Below are positions 25,732 through 34,590 of a stretch of DNA of 64,000 bases, piece by piece; the first letter of the stretch is position 1; every line of letters begins with the position of its first letter. The position numbers were made by a program, and so were the translations under genes. The notes beneath the pieces were generated by a model. The model was given only the letters and a program-made list of their open reading frames with translations, had not been told where the DNA came from and made no database searches. Source of the DNA: Treponema sp. UBA6988 (GTDB taxonomy: Bacteria > Spirochaetota > Spirochaetia > Treponematales > Treponemataceae); the NCBI GenBank assembly GCA_002448445.1, contig DJYC01000112.1:54550-118549 (forward strand). The letters are read 5' to 3'.

Positions 25732-27147
25732 TTAGTCCTTCGGCAGCCACTTTCCACTCTTAAAGTAGACAAAGAAAAAGAGTGCGCTTATAAACCATGA
25801 AAGAGGATAGCAAGTTATAACCTTCAGAAAGTCTTCCGTTCCCCGGCAAAAAGAAAAAAGCCAGACCAGCCTGGTGCCGCAAATGCCAAATAGGGTTGCC
25901 AGCATGGAAATGTGTGTCTTTCCAACCCCGCCTATAATTCCCGCAAAAATTTCGTTGGGAACATAAAGGAAAAATGCCGGCGTAAGGAAGAAGAGAATCC
26001 TAAGCCCCATGGCAACAACATCTTCCTCGCCCGGAATAAAGAGATTGTAGAAGAAACGCCCAAAAAGCCTGAATACAACAACCAATGCAAGCGTTATCAG
26101 ATTCATTATTAAAAGTCCCTGCCAGGTGCTCTTCTTTATTCGGTCATATTTCCCCGCGCCAAAATTCTGCCCGGAAAAAGTGTTCAAAGCCATTCCCATG
26201 GAAGACACGGACATCCAGAAAAGGGCATCAAGCTTGCCCCATGCAGTCCAGGCCGCAATCGTGTAGGTGGGAAAGGTGTTTATAAAGGACATCAGCGTCA
26301 AATTGGAAACCGGGTACATCATAGCGCAAATGCCGGAAGGTACCCCCAGCTTGACCATCCTCTTTAGCAAAGCGGGATTCACACTGATTCTTGAAAATTC
26401 AACCTTGTAAACCTTGTCCGTCCTCGTAAGCGGAATAAAAATCAGCACCATGCTTATCGCTTCGGAGGCAATCGTGGCAAGGGCAACCCCGGCAACCCCA
26501 AGGTGCAGTCCAACGACAAAAAGGCAGTCAAGGAAAATGTTCGCAAAGCAGGCAATGACAAGCACAAGAAAGGGAGTCTTGGAATCCCCCGTAGCCCTCA
26601 GGATACTTGCCCCGGTATTGTACAAAAACATGGGGATAATACCAAGAAAATATATCTTTAGATACGTAACCGCATTGGCAAAAATATCCGGCGGAGTCTT
26701 TATCAGCCTAAGGGCAAATGCAGAGAAATTTACGCCCACAAGAGTCACCGCAAGCCCCATTATAATAGAAAGAACTATAAAGGTGTGAAGAGCTTTGGAA
26801 AGTTCCCGCCATTTCTTTGCCCCAAAAAACTGGGAAATTATAATAGCAGCCCCGTTGGCAAGCCCCCCGCAGAAACCTATCAGAAGGTTTATAAAGAACA
26901 TGGTGCCACCGCCAACCGCCGCCAGGGCCTCCTTTCCAACATAGCGCCCAACTACAACCGCATCCACTGTGTTGTAGAGCTGCTGAAAAAACATCCCAAG
27001 CATAATCGGCAGCATAAAAGTAATAATGCCTTTCCAGATTGGCCCTTCCGTAATGGAAGACTTGGCCGTAACTTTGCTCAACATAGAAAAACAATAATGT
27101 TTTTTGCGCCTTTTGTCATTAACGGCAAGCACTAATCCTTCACTCAT
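25732..27147 (-). CDS. MATE-family efflux transporter
   Basis: 471 residues, twelve membrane segments, with the MATE start signature (LPIMLGMFFQQLYNTVDAVV, then GRYVGKEALAAVGG). It is not closely similar to the MATE protein at 4.3-5.7 kb. TATAAT ends 7 nt before the ATG at 27147, supporting that start despite a second ATG at 27084 that would give a shorter N-terminus. Substrate unknown. Confidence 0.85.
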   Translation of the reverse strand: MSEGLVLAVNDKRRKKHYCFSMLSKVTAKSSITEGPIWKGIITFMLPIMLGMFFQQLYNTVDAVVVGRYVGKEALAAVGGGTMFFINLLIGFCGGLANGAAIIISQFFGAKKWRELSKALHTFIVLSIIMGLAVTLVGVNFSAFALRLIKTPPDIFANAVTYLKIYFLGIIPMFLYNTGASILRATGDSKTPFLVLVIACFANIFLDCLFVVGLHLGVAGVALATIASEAISMVLIFIPLTRTDKVYKVEFSRISVNPALLKRMVKLGVPSGICAMMYPVSNLTLMSFINTFPTYTIAAWTAWGKLDALFWMSVSSMGMALNTFSGQNFGAGKYDRIKKSTWQGLLIMNLITLALVVVFRLFGRFFYNLFIPGEEDVVAMGLRILFFLTPAFFLYVPNEIFAGIIGGVGKTHISMLATLFGICGTRLVWLFSFCRGTEDFLKVITCYPLSWFISALFFFVYFKSGKWLPKD

Positions 27148-27154
27148 GCCTGCA

Positions 27155-27160
27155 ATTATA
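27155..27160 (-). promoter_or_regulatory. -10 box of the second MATE gene
   Basis: TATAAT on the minus strand, 7 nt before the ATG at 27147. The -35 region (TTTTCT at 17 nt) is weak. Confidence 0.4.
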
Positions 27161-27246
27161 TATTATCCCAAAATATAAGAAAATTATAATTTTTACGTTA
27201 TTTGATAACTATTTTGCATGTCAAATGCAATTTTGTTATTGTTTTC

Positions 27247-28392
27247 CTATTCCCCGGAAAGGTCCTCGCCGTTCTTGATTTTTGCCGCATCCAAAAAGCC
27301 CATGCTGTAGATTGTAGTCCTGTTGCGGCCGTGCTGCTTGGAATAGTAGAGCGCAGTGTCTGCCTTCTTAAAGATATAGTTTGGGTTAACCCCCTTAATA
27401 TCGTGAATAAGGCAACCGCCAACGCTTATTGTAATTGAAAGCTTCTGGTCATTTTCGTAGAGAACAATGTCTTTTACCGCAAGGCGTATGCGTTCAGCAA
27501 TGTTCCAAAGGCTATTTTCATCACATTCGGTCAGCAGTATGGAAAATTCCTCCCCGCCAAAGCGCGCAACGCAGTCGTTCTCGCGTACAATTTTTTTAAG
27601 CGTCTGAGCAAGGGCAAGGAGTACCTTATCACCGCACAAATGCCCATAGGTGTCGTTAAAGTGCTTAAAAAAGTCTATGTCGATTATAAGCATTCCTGAA
27701 TGGCGGTTGTAGCGGCGCAGGTTGCTGATTGCCTCCTCCATGCGGGTGATGAAAAAATCATATGTAAAAAGCCCGGTCTTGGGTTCGGTAATGCTTATTT
27801 CATAGTGAAGGCCGTTCTGCATAGTAACCGCAAGCACGGAAAACATCCTGTGAATATAGAACATTTCGTTGGCGGTAAAGCCGGAGCCGTCGTTCTTTAC
27901 GCTTATGTAGATTATGGCGTAGACTCCGCCAATTCCAAGCAGGGGAATCACAAGCGCGGGCTTTAGCTTTAGCAAATCATCAGAAAAAGTATCCTTGGGA
28001 AGCTCGTGAACTAGGTTGCCAAAGGGAACCGCATAGCCGTTGACGGTAGTATTCGCCAGATTGTCAAAATATTCTTCCAGAATGGAAAAATACTTAGGAT
28101 CCAGGGTCTTGTCCACTTTCTGCAGGTTTGAATAGTAAAACTGCCTTAGCCCCTTTTTGCGCGGTGGCTTTATCATAAAAACAAGCGTCTCCGGGACAAA
28201 ATAATCGTCCAACTTGCTTATCAAAAAGTCAATCATTGAATCGACACGTGTATAAGAGACCAACTGGGAAATGTCTGCAATAGCCCTGTTCAGTTCCCGG
28301 GCCTCGTTTTTCAAGTCCTCAATCCTGAACCAAAGAGCCGCTTCGCTCAGCCGAACGTTCCGGCCGTCCGCTTTCTGTCCATTCTCGCTCAC
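27247..28392 (-). CDS. Diguanylate cyclase (GGDEF) with N-terminal sensor domain
   Basis: About 381 residues. The C-terminal GGDEF domain carries RFGGEEF and, five residues before it, an RxxD inhibitory site (REND). Both suggest active, product-inhibited c-di-GMP synthesis. The N-terminal 200 residues look like a cytoplasmic GAF-type sensor (helix, then a beta-rich block with LVIPLLGIGGVYAIIYI); no membrane segment is seen. A GTG at 28392 is chosen as start because TATAAT ends 6 nt before it; the frame stays open to a TTG at 28419. Confidence 0.82.
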   Translation of the reverse strand: MSENGQKADGRNVRLSEAALWFRIEDLKNEARELNRAIADISQLVSYTRVDSMIDFLISKLDDYFVPETLVFMIKPPRKKGLRQFYYSNLQKVDKTLDPKYFSILEEYFDNLANTTVNGYAVPFGNLVHELPKDTFSDDLLKLKPALVIPLLGIGGVYAIIYISVKNDGSGFTANEMFYIHRMFSVLAVTMQNGLHYEISITEPKTGLFTYDFFITRMEEAISNLRRYNRHSGMLIIDIDFFKHFNDTYGHLCGDKVLLALAQTLKKIVRENDCVARFGGEEFSILLTECDENSLWNIAERIRLAVKDIVLYENDQKLSITISVGGCLIHDIKGVNPNYIFKKADTALYYSKQHGRNRTTIYSMGFLDAAKIKNGEDLSGE

Positions 28393-28398
28393 AAAACC

Positions 28399-28404
28399 AT
28401 TATA
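28399..28404 (-). promoter_or_regulatory. -10 box of the diguanylate cyclase gene
   Basis: TATAAT on the minus strand, 6 nt before a GTG start at 28392. The -35 region is weak. It suggests a leaderless GTG start. Confidence 0.4.
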
Positions 28405-28530
28405 GCACACAATATGCAAGTTAGAAAGTCTGTTTTAAAAACAAATGGCATTTTTATATTTTGGACGATGCATAAAGGCGCTCTACCATCCGTTCCTTGG
28501 CTAAATTCCGGCCTCCGCCACTATGCGCCA

Positions 28531-28615
28531 CGGGCTTTCCGGGGTTCCGTGGGGCCCTGCCCACTCCATTGCCGGGGGCAACGGGCTTCCGCCCGCCCCT
28601 CCAATCCCGCGTAGG
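28531..28615 (-). repeat. Cloverleaf repeat, copy E, in a larger duplicated block
   Basis: Outer CGGG/CCCG, inner GGGG/CCCC, hairpins CGGGC-GGAA-GCCCG, TTGCC-CCC-GGCAA and TGGG/CCCA. The flanks, about 28464-28665, are nearly the same as around copy J (63306-63515), so a block of about 200 nt is duplicated. No gene is seen between 28420 and 28778. Confidence 0.78.
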
Positions 28616-28778
28616 CTCATGCCCTCGCAGCGTAGCGTCAAGCGGGCTCTCTAAGGGCCGATGTCTCTTTGCAAACAGGCCCCTACGACAGCCAGTTTAT
28701 AAGGCACAGCAAAGAGCCATCTGTCCACAGCCAAAACACCGGTGGCTATTTACGAAAGCCCATGGACTCCATGCAGGT

Positions 28779-29693
28779 TCAGCGGGATGATGCCTCCGCT
28801 TGCCCCTGGCGGATTATCTCCTGCACCTCGGCTTCTGTTTTGCCTACAAAAGAGGCGATTACCCCTACGGGAATGTTCTTTTCATACGCACCAAGGATGT
28901 TGCGCCGTGTTGCCTGTTCCATACCAGTTGCAATTCCTTCGGCACGGCCCATCTCCCTGCCATGGTAGATTGCGTCGTTTATGTAGATGTTCTGCATCAT
29001 GTACTGCCTCCTGAATTTGTTGGAGCCCTTCACTTCCTTGGAAAGCTCCTCCAGCCTCCGCGTGAATGCGCTCGTGGCGTTGCCGCTGTCTATGTAGCGA
29101 AGCAGGCTCCTTCTCTCGCCGTCACTGTCAGACTCCCACGCACTTACATTATAGAATATCTTTTGGCTTTTGTCGCCAAGTTTCAGCGTGGCATCCTCAA
29201 GGCATACGCTCTCAAAGGTGTAGGCGGGAAGCCTCCTGTCAAAGGGGTCTGCCCGGCAGATGAAGATGACGTAGCCCTGGCACAGGTCTCCGTAGTCCTG
29301 CCCCTTCATCAGCAGGTCCATGTCCAGGAGCCCCTGGTAGTAGCGCATCCTGAGCGGAAGGGATGCATGGGCTACAGTCTGCATCTCTATGTTGTAGAGC
29401 GTCTTCCCGTCACGGGCAAGCACGTCAAGCCTTATCCCCTTTGAGTCGTAGAAGGGGCTTATGACCTTCTGAAGCTCGGGGTAGGTTATCTTCCCCGCCC
29501 TTATTCCCAAAAGCCTTTCTATTACGCCCTTGCAGACCTCCCTGCGGTACATCAGTGCGCCGAAGAGAAAGTCGTCCGCAAAGGTCAGCTCCTCCACCGG
29601 CTTGAACCTTACCCTGAGTCTCCTGCACTCGCGCTCAAGCTCCGCCGTCTCCAGTCTTTCCAATTCCAAAAGGGATCTTAGTTTTACTTCCAT
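28779..29693 (-). CDS. Rpn/PDDEXK_2-family putative nuclease
   Basis: 304 residues. The PD-(D/E)XK nuclease core is visible as RLDVLARDGKTLYNIEMQ with the catalytic Asp and the ExQ pair, following FADDFLFGALM and an LLG segment. This is the Rpn (YhgA-like) family: recombination-promoting nucleases formerly called putative transposases. Such genes are often multicopy and flanked by repeats, as here. The C-terminal 60 residues are Glu/Gln-rich helix. The start has no strong SD; a TATATA lies 5 nt upstream. Confidence 0.8.
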   Translation of the reverse strand: MEVKLRSLLELERLETAELERECRRLRVRFKPVEELTFADDFLFGALMYRREVCKGVIERLLGIRAGKITYPELQKVISPFYDSKGIRLDVLARDGKTLYNIEMQTVAHASLPLRMRYYQGLLDMDLLMKGQDYGDLCQGYVIFICRADPFDRRLPAYTFESVCLEDATLKLGDKSQKIFYNVSAWESDSDGERRSLLRYIDSGNATSAFTRRLEELSKEVKGSNKFRRQYMMQNIYINDAIYHGREMGRAEGIATGMEQATRRNILGAYEKNIPVGVIASFVGKTEAEVQEIIRQGQAEASSR

Positions 29694-29819
29694 ACACTTA
29701 TATATTTGTCATTAGAATTCCGAAAACTGACACATTTGCGAAGATTTTTTTGTTTTTTTGCTGCAGGGTGGCCAGCTTGCGGGTATAGCCCAAGTGCCAC
29801 TTCTTATTTGCAAACAGCT

Positions 29820-29843
29820 CCCTTCGACTGGCTCAGGGAGCGG
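29820..29843 (+). repeat. GGCTCAGGG-type dispersed repeat
   Basis: The word CCCTTCGACTGGCTCAGGGA, also found (either strand, with small changes) near 14831, 31588, 31631, 31678, 31927, 63545 and 63588. Most copies lie within repeat clusters. Confidence 0.6.
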
Positions 29844-29884
29844 GTGGGGGCGGATTCTTTTTGTTGCAAAAAAACACCCCAAAA

Positions 29885-30117
29885 CACCTATTATTAATTC
29901 TGCTATATGACAGTATTGTAAGCCTGTAACTTGTTACAATACAGATATTTACCTAGGGTGGTCAAAAATATAACAAAAAATTATTTTTGGCTGAAAATTT
30001 TATTGCAATAGTCTTAAATTCTGACACTCAGAAAAATGTTAAATTTACCAACAAAATGTTACTTTTTAAACATTTCGGGTCATTTTTACCCACTTTTCTT
30101 CAATACTACTTACAGAA
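29885..30117 (+). repeat. 233-nt porin leader, copy 1
   Basis: Aligned without gaps to 63768-64000, with only 7 differences in 233 nt, all but one of them transitions. It contains the stem GTATTGTAA/TTACAATAC around a 12-nt loop (a possible operator) and AT-rich DNA, and ends exactly at the ATG that begins the recognisable porin sequence. Confidence 0.85.
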
Positions 30118-31478
30118 TGGCAGCTTTCGCAGCTGTCTCTTTCGCAGAAGGTATCACATTTGGTGCTTGGATGCGCGCACTTGCTGCTCCTGTAGCAAAC
30201 AACGGTGACGAGACAATCACAGCCGCTGGTAACTCTTGGGGCGGAGCTGCTCGCGTAGGTGGCTTGAACATTACTGGTGTAGCTCCTGACGGAAACGCTG
30301 GTTTCAACATGGCCTACCGCAACAATGCAGACATGAGCATGACTGCTGGCGATGAAGCAAACCTCTGGGTAAAGCCTTTGGACATCGTAAAGGTTTCTTA
30401 CGGTAAGTATGACAACAACACTCTCCGCGGCGACGTATGCTACGGTTCATGGAACTGGATGCGTCCGAACGCTTGGATTGCAGGAGATGAAGGTCTTTTG
30501 ATGAGCGGAAACGGAGGCACTGGTCTTCTTGCAGAAATCACACCAATGGAAAACCTCTACATCCAGGCTCTTGTTCCTATCACAGACAAGAACGTAAAGG
30601 CTGGCGAGACATACAAGAATCTCCGCGCAGGTTTTGCTTACACAGTACCGGGTCTTGTAAAGGTTAAGGGACAGTACATCGGTAAGGGTGCTGCTTCTAC
30701 AGATGGAACACCTGCTAAAGATGCTACAACAGGAAAGTGGTTTGATAAAGACGGAAAAGATGTTACAGCAACATACACAGCTCCTGCTACACCAGCTGCC
30801 TATGAAGATGCTTTGGCTGCAGGTTACAAATACACACCTGGCACACCAGCTGTTGCTGCAAAAGATGGTGAAGACGGAAACAGCAACTGCACACTCGAAG
30901 CAGAAGTTGACGTTCTTGCTGTAGAAGGTCTCTTCGCTGGTGTTGGTTTCCAGTACAACGTTGTAAAAGACGGTGACGATAAAAAATTAGATTTGACCGG
31001 ATGGAACGCTAAAGATTCTGCAAACCCTGCAAAGCTTGCTGATGCAACAGTTAGTCAGAAGACAAAGATGAAGATTGCAGCTGGTGCTTCTTATCAGGTT
31101 ATGCCAGAGCTCAAGGTTTCTGCAAGCGGTGCTTTCTTCACATTTTACAAGATGGCTGGCGAAAAGCTTGACCCACGCTTCCAGGCTGGCCTTGGTGTAG
31201 ACTATGACCTTGGCGACGGTCTTGTTGCAAACGCAGACGTACGCTATATGTCACCTGCAAAGAAAGATGGTGAAAAAGACGACAAGTTCTCTGGTGACAG
31301 AATTGCATTCTCTGTTGGTGTACAGAAGAACGTATCTTCTAACGGCTACATCGGAGTTGCATTCCAGGGTGCAACAAACAGCGGCAACCTCGCTTCTGTT
31401 GAGGGTGTACCGAACGATGACAAAGAATACAAGAACTTCGTATGGGCAGTTCCTGTTGCAATCTCTGTATACTTCTAA
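30036..31478 (+). CDS. Porin-like outer-membrane beta-barrel protein with truncated signal peptide
   Basis: The frame starts at 30036, but homologous-looking sequence begins only at the ATG at 30117 (MAAFAAVSFAEGITFGAW). That is the end of a signal peptide (cleavage after SFA) without its basic start. The mature protein alternates polar and hydrophobic residues as a beta-barrel and ends in VYF, a C-terminal aromatic typical of outer-membrane proteins. A loop around residues 222-290 is low-complexity and rich in Thr, Pro, Ala and Lys. Neither candidate start has an SD site. The 81 nt before 30117 belong to a duplicated leader, so the gene may be a recombined or silent copy. A terminator follows. 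Confidence 0.72.
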   Translation: MLNLPTKCYFLNISGHFYPLFFNTTYRMAAFAAVSFAEGITFGAWMRALAAPVANNGDETITAAGNSWGGAARVGGLNITGVAPDGNAGFNMAYRNNADMSMTAGDEANLWVKPLDIVKVSYGKYDNNTLRGDVCYGSWNWMRPNAWIAGDEGLLMSGNGGTGLLAEITPMENLYIQALVPITDKNVKAGETYKNLRAGFAYTVPGLVKVKGQYIGKGAASTDGTPAKDATTGKWFDKDGKDVTATYTAPATPAAYEDALAAGYKYTPGTPAVAAKDGEDGNSNCTLEAEVDVLAVEGLFAGVGFQYNVVKDGDDKKLDLTGWNAKDSANPAKLADATVSQKTKMKIAAGASYQVMPELKVSASGAFFTFYKMAGEKLDPRFQAGLGVDYDLGDGLVANADVRYMSPAKKDGEKDDKFSGDRIAFSVGVQKNVSSNGYIGVAFQGATNSGNLASVEGVPNDDKEYKNFVWAVPVAISVYF

Positions 31479-31510
31479 TCTAGCGTAGAAAAAGCTACAC
31501 TAACCTAACC

Positions 31511-31550
31511 AAAAAAGGTCACTGGTTCGCCAGTGGCCTTTTCTGTTTTT
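31511..31550 (+). terminator. Terminator of the porin-like gene
   Basis: Stem GGTCACTGG/CCAGTGGCC with a TTCG loop, flanked by an A run and a T-rich tail. Confidence 0.85.
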
Positions 31551-31559
31551 AAACCTTGC

Positions 31560-31970
31560 GCAAACCACATTCCATAGCAAAGCACCCCGGTCCCTGAGCC
31601 TGTCGAAGGGCCGTCACTTCTTTGCAGACACGCCCCTTCGAGAGCCTCAGGGAGCGGCACATCTTTGCAAACAAGTTCCCTTCGACAGCCTCTGGGAACG
31701 GATTTTTTTGTTGCAAAAAAGCGCCTCCCCGACGAAAAACCGCCATTTTAACAAAGAACCGTCATGCTGAACTTGATTCAGCATCTGTAAACCATTCAGC
31801 CACAACTTACACAGACCCTGAAATTACTTGCTCGCAAGTGCGTTCAGGGTGACAATGCCCTCTGCACTCGCAGCGTAGCGTCAAGCGGGCTCTCGAAGGG
31901 CCGACACTTCTTTGCAAACAGGCTCCCTTCGACTGGCTCAGGGAACGGGCACCGATGTGGCATTGCAGCA
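31560..31970. repeat. Cluster of short dispersed repeats downstream of the porin-like gene
   Basis: It contains three or four GGCTCAGGG-type words (31588, 31631, 31678, 31927) and an inverted pair built on GTCATGCTGAACTTGATTCA (31761) with GTTCAGGGTGAC (31842). A similar cluster lies at 63540-63750, before the second leader copy. Nothing coding is supported. Confidence 0.6.
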
Positions 31971-31971
31971 A

Positions 31972-32056
31972 CCTACGCGGGATTGGAGGGGCGGGCGGAA
32001 GCCCGTTGCCCTAGGCAATGGAGTGGGTAGGGCCCCACGGAACCCCGGAAAGCCCG
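31972..32056 (+). repeat. Cloverleaf repeat, copy F
   Basis: Same arms as copy E: outer CGGG/CCCG, inner GGGG/CCCC, hairpins CGGGC-GGAA-GCCCG, TTGCC-CTA-GGCAA, TGGG/CCCA. It is on the plus strand. It lies inside an open frame that runs into the radical SAM gene, which is why that gene's start was placed downstream. Confidence 0.78.
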
Positions 32057-32146
32057 TAATAAAGGACCTGGATGCCGAATTAGCAGATGCCTGGCTTGTA
32101 TTCAAGAGAAAGCACGTCCAGAAGAGAATAATAAGAAAAAATCAAG

Positions 32147-32175
32147 AAGACAAAGCGGCAAAAATATTCTATACT
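32147..32175 (+). promoter_or_regulatory. Possible promoter of the radical SAM gene, leaderless arrangement
   Basis: AAGACA (32147-32152), 17 nt, TATACT (32170-32175), then 6 nt to the ATG at 32182. The -35 box is weak; the -10 box and its distance from the ATG match other genes here. Confidence 0.45.
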
Positions 32176-32181
32176 GTTCAA

Positions 32182-34479
32182 ATGGAAGATTCCAACGCAA
32201 AGGTTAATGTCATTATCATTCAGCCGCCGCTTGTTCAGCTTAACACGGCATATCCTTCGGGCGCATATCTGAGCGCTTTTTTTAAGGGGGAAAAGGCCTT
32301 TGCAAGTTGGCACGACCTTAGTATTGCCCTTGTCAATTCAATTTTCTGCAGGAAGGGGCTTGAAAGGCTCTTTTGCCTAACGGAAAAAAAGGCACTGGAA
32401 CTTGCAGACAGCTTTGAAAAAAGCGGACAGGACTTTGCGGCAAATAACCTAAGGCGCTACATCCTGCAAAAGGACCTGTGGATTTCCTGGATAGACAGCA
32501 TCATGGCCATGCTTCGCGACGGGTCTAAATCTTCTTCGCGAGAACTTACCCACAAATTTGTCTTTTCCCCCTTTGTACCACGCGGTATGCGGATGGAAAG
32601 CTACCTTGAAAAACTTGATGCCATGCCCACCGCAGACGATGCAAGAAACTTGGCAGGGGCAGCTTTGGAAGACCTTGCCGACTACATAAGCGTTGCCTTT
32701 GACAAGGACTTTTCCCTGATTCGGTATGCGGAATCAATCGCCGTAAGCGGTAAAAAATTCAGCGACATAGAAAGCAGCCTTGATTCACCCCTGCTGAATG
32801 AATTTTACAGAGGCCTTTTGGGGGAAGTCTTTTGCCCGGGCGGAATTGAAGACAAGAAGATTCAGGAGCAGGCGGAAAAGGGAAGAAGGACGCTGGTCTG
32901 CATTTCAGTTCCCTTTGCAGGAACATTTACGCCGGCGCTTTTTACCGGAAGGTTCTTAAAGGAACGCTACGGAAGCAAGGTATTCACTTCCTTTGGAGGG
33001 GGCTTCATAAACACAGAGCTCAGGGAATTTGACTTGCCGGAATTTGAGCGCTATGCAGACGCAATATCGCTTGACCGGGGCTACGGTTCCTACAAGCGGC
33101 TTTTGGAAAGCGGAATCCTTTCCTCCATGGAATTTCCCGGCAAAAGTTCCTCAGGCGGCGGAATTTACAAGATGCGCCTTTGGACTCAAAACGGCACGAT
33201 AGCCCCCAAGGAAAGCGACAGAGAAATGGCCGACTTTGAAAGCAGGGTAACCTCAAGCCTTGTTCCCGACTATTCCGACATAGACTTTTCCCTTTACCCC
33301 CGCATGGCAGACGACACAAACCCAATGCAAAGGCTATGGTCGGACGGAAGCTGGATAAAGGCTTACCTTGCCCACGGCTGCTACTGGCACAAATGCGCTT
33401 TCTGCGACGTTACGCTGGACTACGTTTGCTCCTACAAAATGACCGATGTTGAGCATTTGTATCAAGGTCTTTCCCAAGTAGCAAAAGAAAAAGGAGTCTA
33501 CGGCATTCACTTTGTGGACGAAGCCCTTCCCCCTTCTGGTCTTGTACGATTTGCAAAACTCAACTTAAAGAATTCCGCACCCCTTTCCTACTGGGGCAAT
33601 GTACGCTTTGAAAAAGTCTATTCACGCGACATGGCAGACTTACTATGCCTGGGTGGACTCACCGGCGTAAGCGGCGGAATAGAAATTGCGACCGGCAGCG
33701 GCCTTGACAAAATTAGCAAGGGCACCGACCTGGATTCAATCGTAAGTGCATGCTGTGCCTTTAAGGAAGCGGGAATCCTAATACACGCCTACATGATTTA
33801 CGGCTACTTTGGGGAAAGCGCCCAGGACACAATAAATTCCATGGAAACGCTGAGGCAGTTCTTTGAGCTGGGACTCTTGGACTCATGCTTCTGGCACAAA
33901 TTTGTCCTTACCCGCCATTCGCGCATCTACGACGAATGGAAGCGAGGCCTTCACCCAGAACTTTGCCCGGAAGAAGAAAAAAGTTCGGGCCTCTTTGCAA
34001 AAAACGGAATGCATTTTAAGGGCGAAAACGATTCAAAAAAATTCGGCAGGGGACTCAACCTCGCACTCCAGTCATGGATGCACGGAGAAAAAATCGGAAT
34101 GAAGGTTGGCAACTGGTTCGACTTTAAAACCCCGGAGCCAAGCGTTCCAAAAAAGCTTGTCCAAAAGGCAGTGGAAAAATACGAAATGCGGCGAAAGTCG
34201 GAATGGAAGTCAGCCCTTAACATAAAAAAATGCCTCTGGCTCACAAGCATCCCCATCGAACGCAAAGGCAAACTCGAATGGCAATACATGCAGGAGCCCT
34301 ACACCACAGCCCTTCCTCCGGCAGCGAAAGCCCAGGCTGCAAAAAGCTTTCTCTTTGCACTTGGCCAGCTGTCTGCACAGGTCCAGCAGAGCGGTCCAAT
34401 GGAAGAATTTACCGCCGAAAACCCGGACTTTCTCCAAGTCCTTCAAGGTATGCGAGGCAAGGGCCTTGTGCAAGTTTAG
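32182..34479 (+). CDS. B12-binding-type radical SAM protein with CX4CX2C cluster motif
   Basis: About 765 residues. The N-terminal part (VNVIIIQPPLVQLNTAYPS) has the look of a B12-binding-type Rossmann domain. The radical SAM barrel begins near AHGCYWHKCAFCD. The three cysteines are spaced CX4CX2C rather than the classic CX3CX2C. Later GGIEIATGSGLDKISKG and the YMIYG segment fit the SAM-binding core. The substrate is unknown. The frame is open from 31912, but that part is a cloverleaf repeat; the ATG at 32182 starts the conserved sequence and has a -10 box 6 nt upstream. Confidence 0.78.
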   Translation: MEDSNAKVNVIIIQPPLVQLNTAYPSGAYLSAFFKGEKAFASWHDLSIALVNSIFCRKGLERLFCLTEKKALELADSFEKSGQDFAANNLRRYILQKDLWISWIDSIMAMLRDGSKSSSRELTHKFVFSPFVPRGMRMESYLEKLDAMPTADDARNLAGAALEDLADYISVAFDKDFSLIRYAESIAVSGKKFSDIESSLDSPLLNEFYRGLLGEVFCPGGIEDKKIQEQAEKGRRTLVCISVPFAGTFTPALFTGRFLKERYGSKVFTSFGGGFINTELREFDLPEFERYADAISLDRGYGSYKRLLESGILSSMEFPGKSSSGGGIYKMRLWTQNGTIAPKESDREMADFESRVTSSLVPDYSDIDFSLYPRMADDTNPMQRLWSDGSWIKAYLAHGCYWHKCAFCDVTLDYVCSYKMTDVEHLYQGLSQVAKEKGVYGIHFVDEALPPSGLVRFAKLNLKNSAPLSYWGNVRFEKVYSRDMADLLCLGGLTGVSGGIEIATGSGLDKISKGTDLDSIVSACCAFKEAGILIHAYMIYGYFGESAQDTINSMETLRQFFELGLLDSCFWHKFVLTRHSRIYDEWKRGLHPELCPEEEKSSGLFAKNGMHFKGENDSKKFGRGLNLALQSWMHGEKIGMKVGNWFDFKTPEPSVPKKLVQKAVEKYEMRRKSEWKSALNIKKCLWLTSIPIERKGKLEWQYMQEPYTTALPPAAKAQAAKSFLFALGQLSAQVQQSGPMEEFTAENPDFLQVLQGMRGKGLVQV

Positions 34480-34515
34480 CTTATTCTTTTGAATTTGGAC
34501 GGCATGCCAATTTTA

Positions 34516-34568
34516 ACTGTGTCCAGCACTGCATGACCGGTTACACCGCCCTTACAATCGGGTGTAGG
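34516..34568 (-). repeat. Truncated copy of the composite repeat (copy K)
   Basis: It begins ACTGTGTCC, like the long copies D and G, then jumps to the last part of the cloverleaf (CCTACACCCGATTG and AGGG on the minus strand). Most stems are lost. It lies between the radical SAM gene and a small membrane protein gene. Confidence 0.6.
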
Positions 34569-34590
34569 CTCAAATGCCTTACAATGAGGA

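Noticed and set aside
31912..32181. N-terminal extension of the radical SAM protein
   Set aside because: The extension is a translated cloverleaf repeat; conserved sequence begins at 32182.
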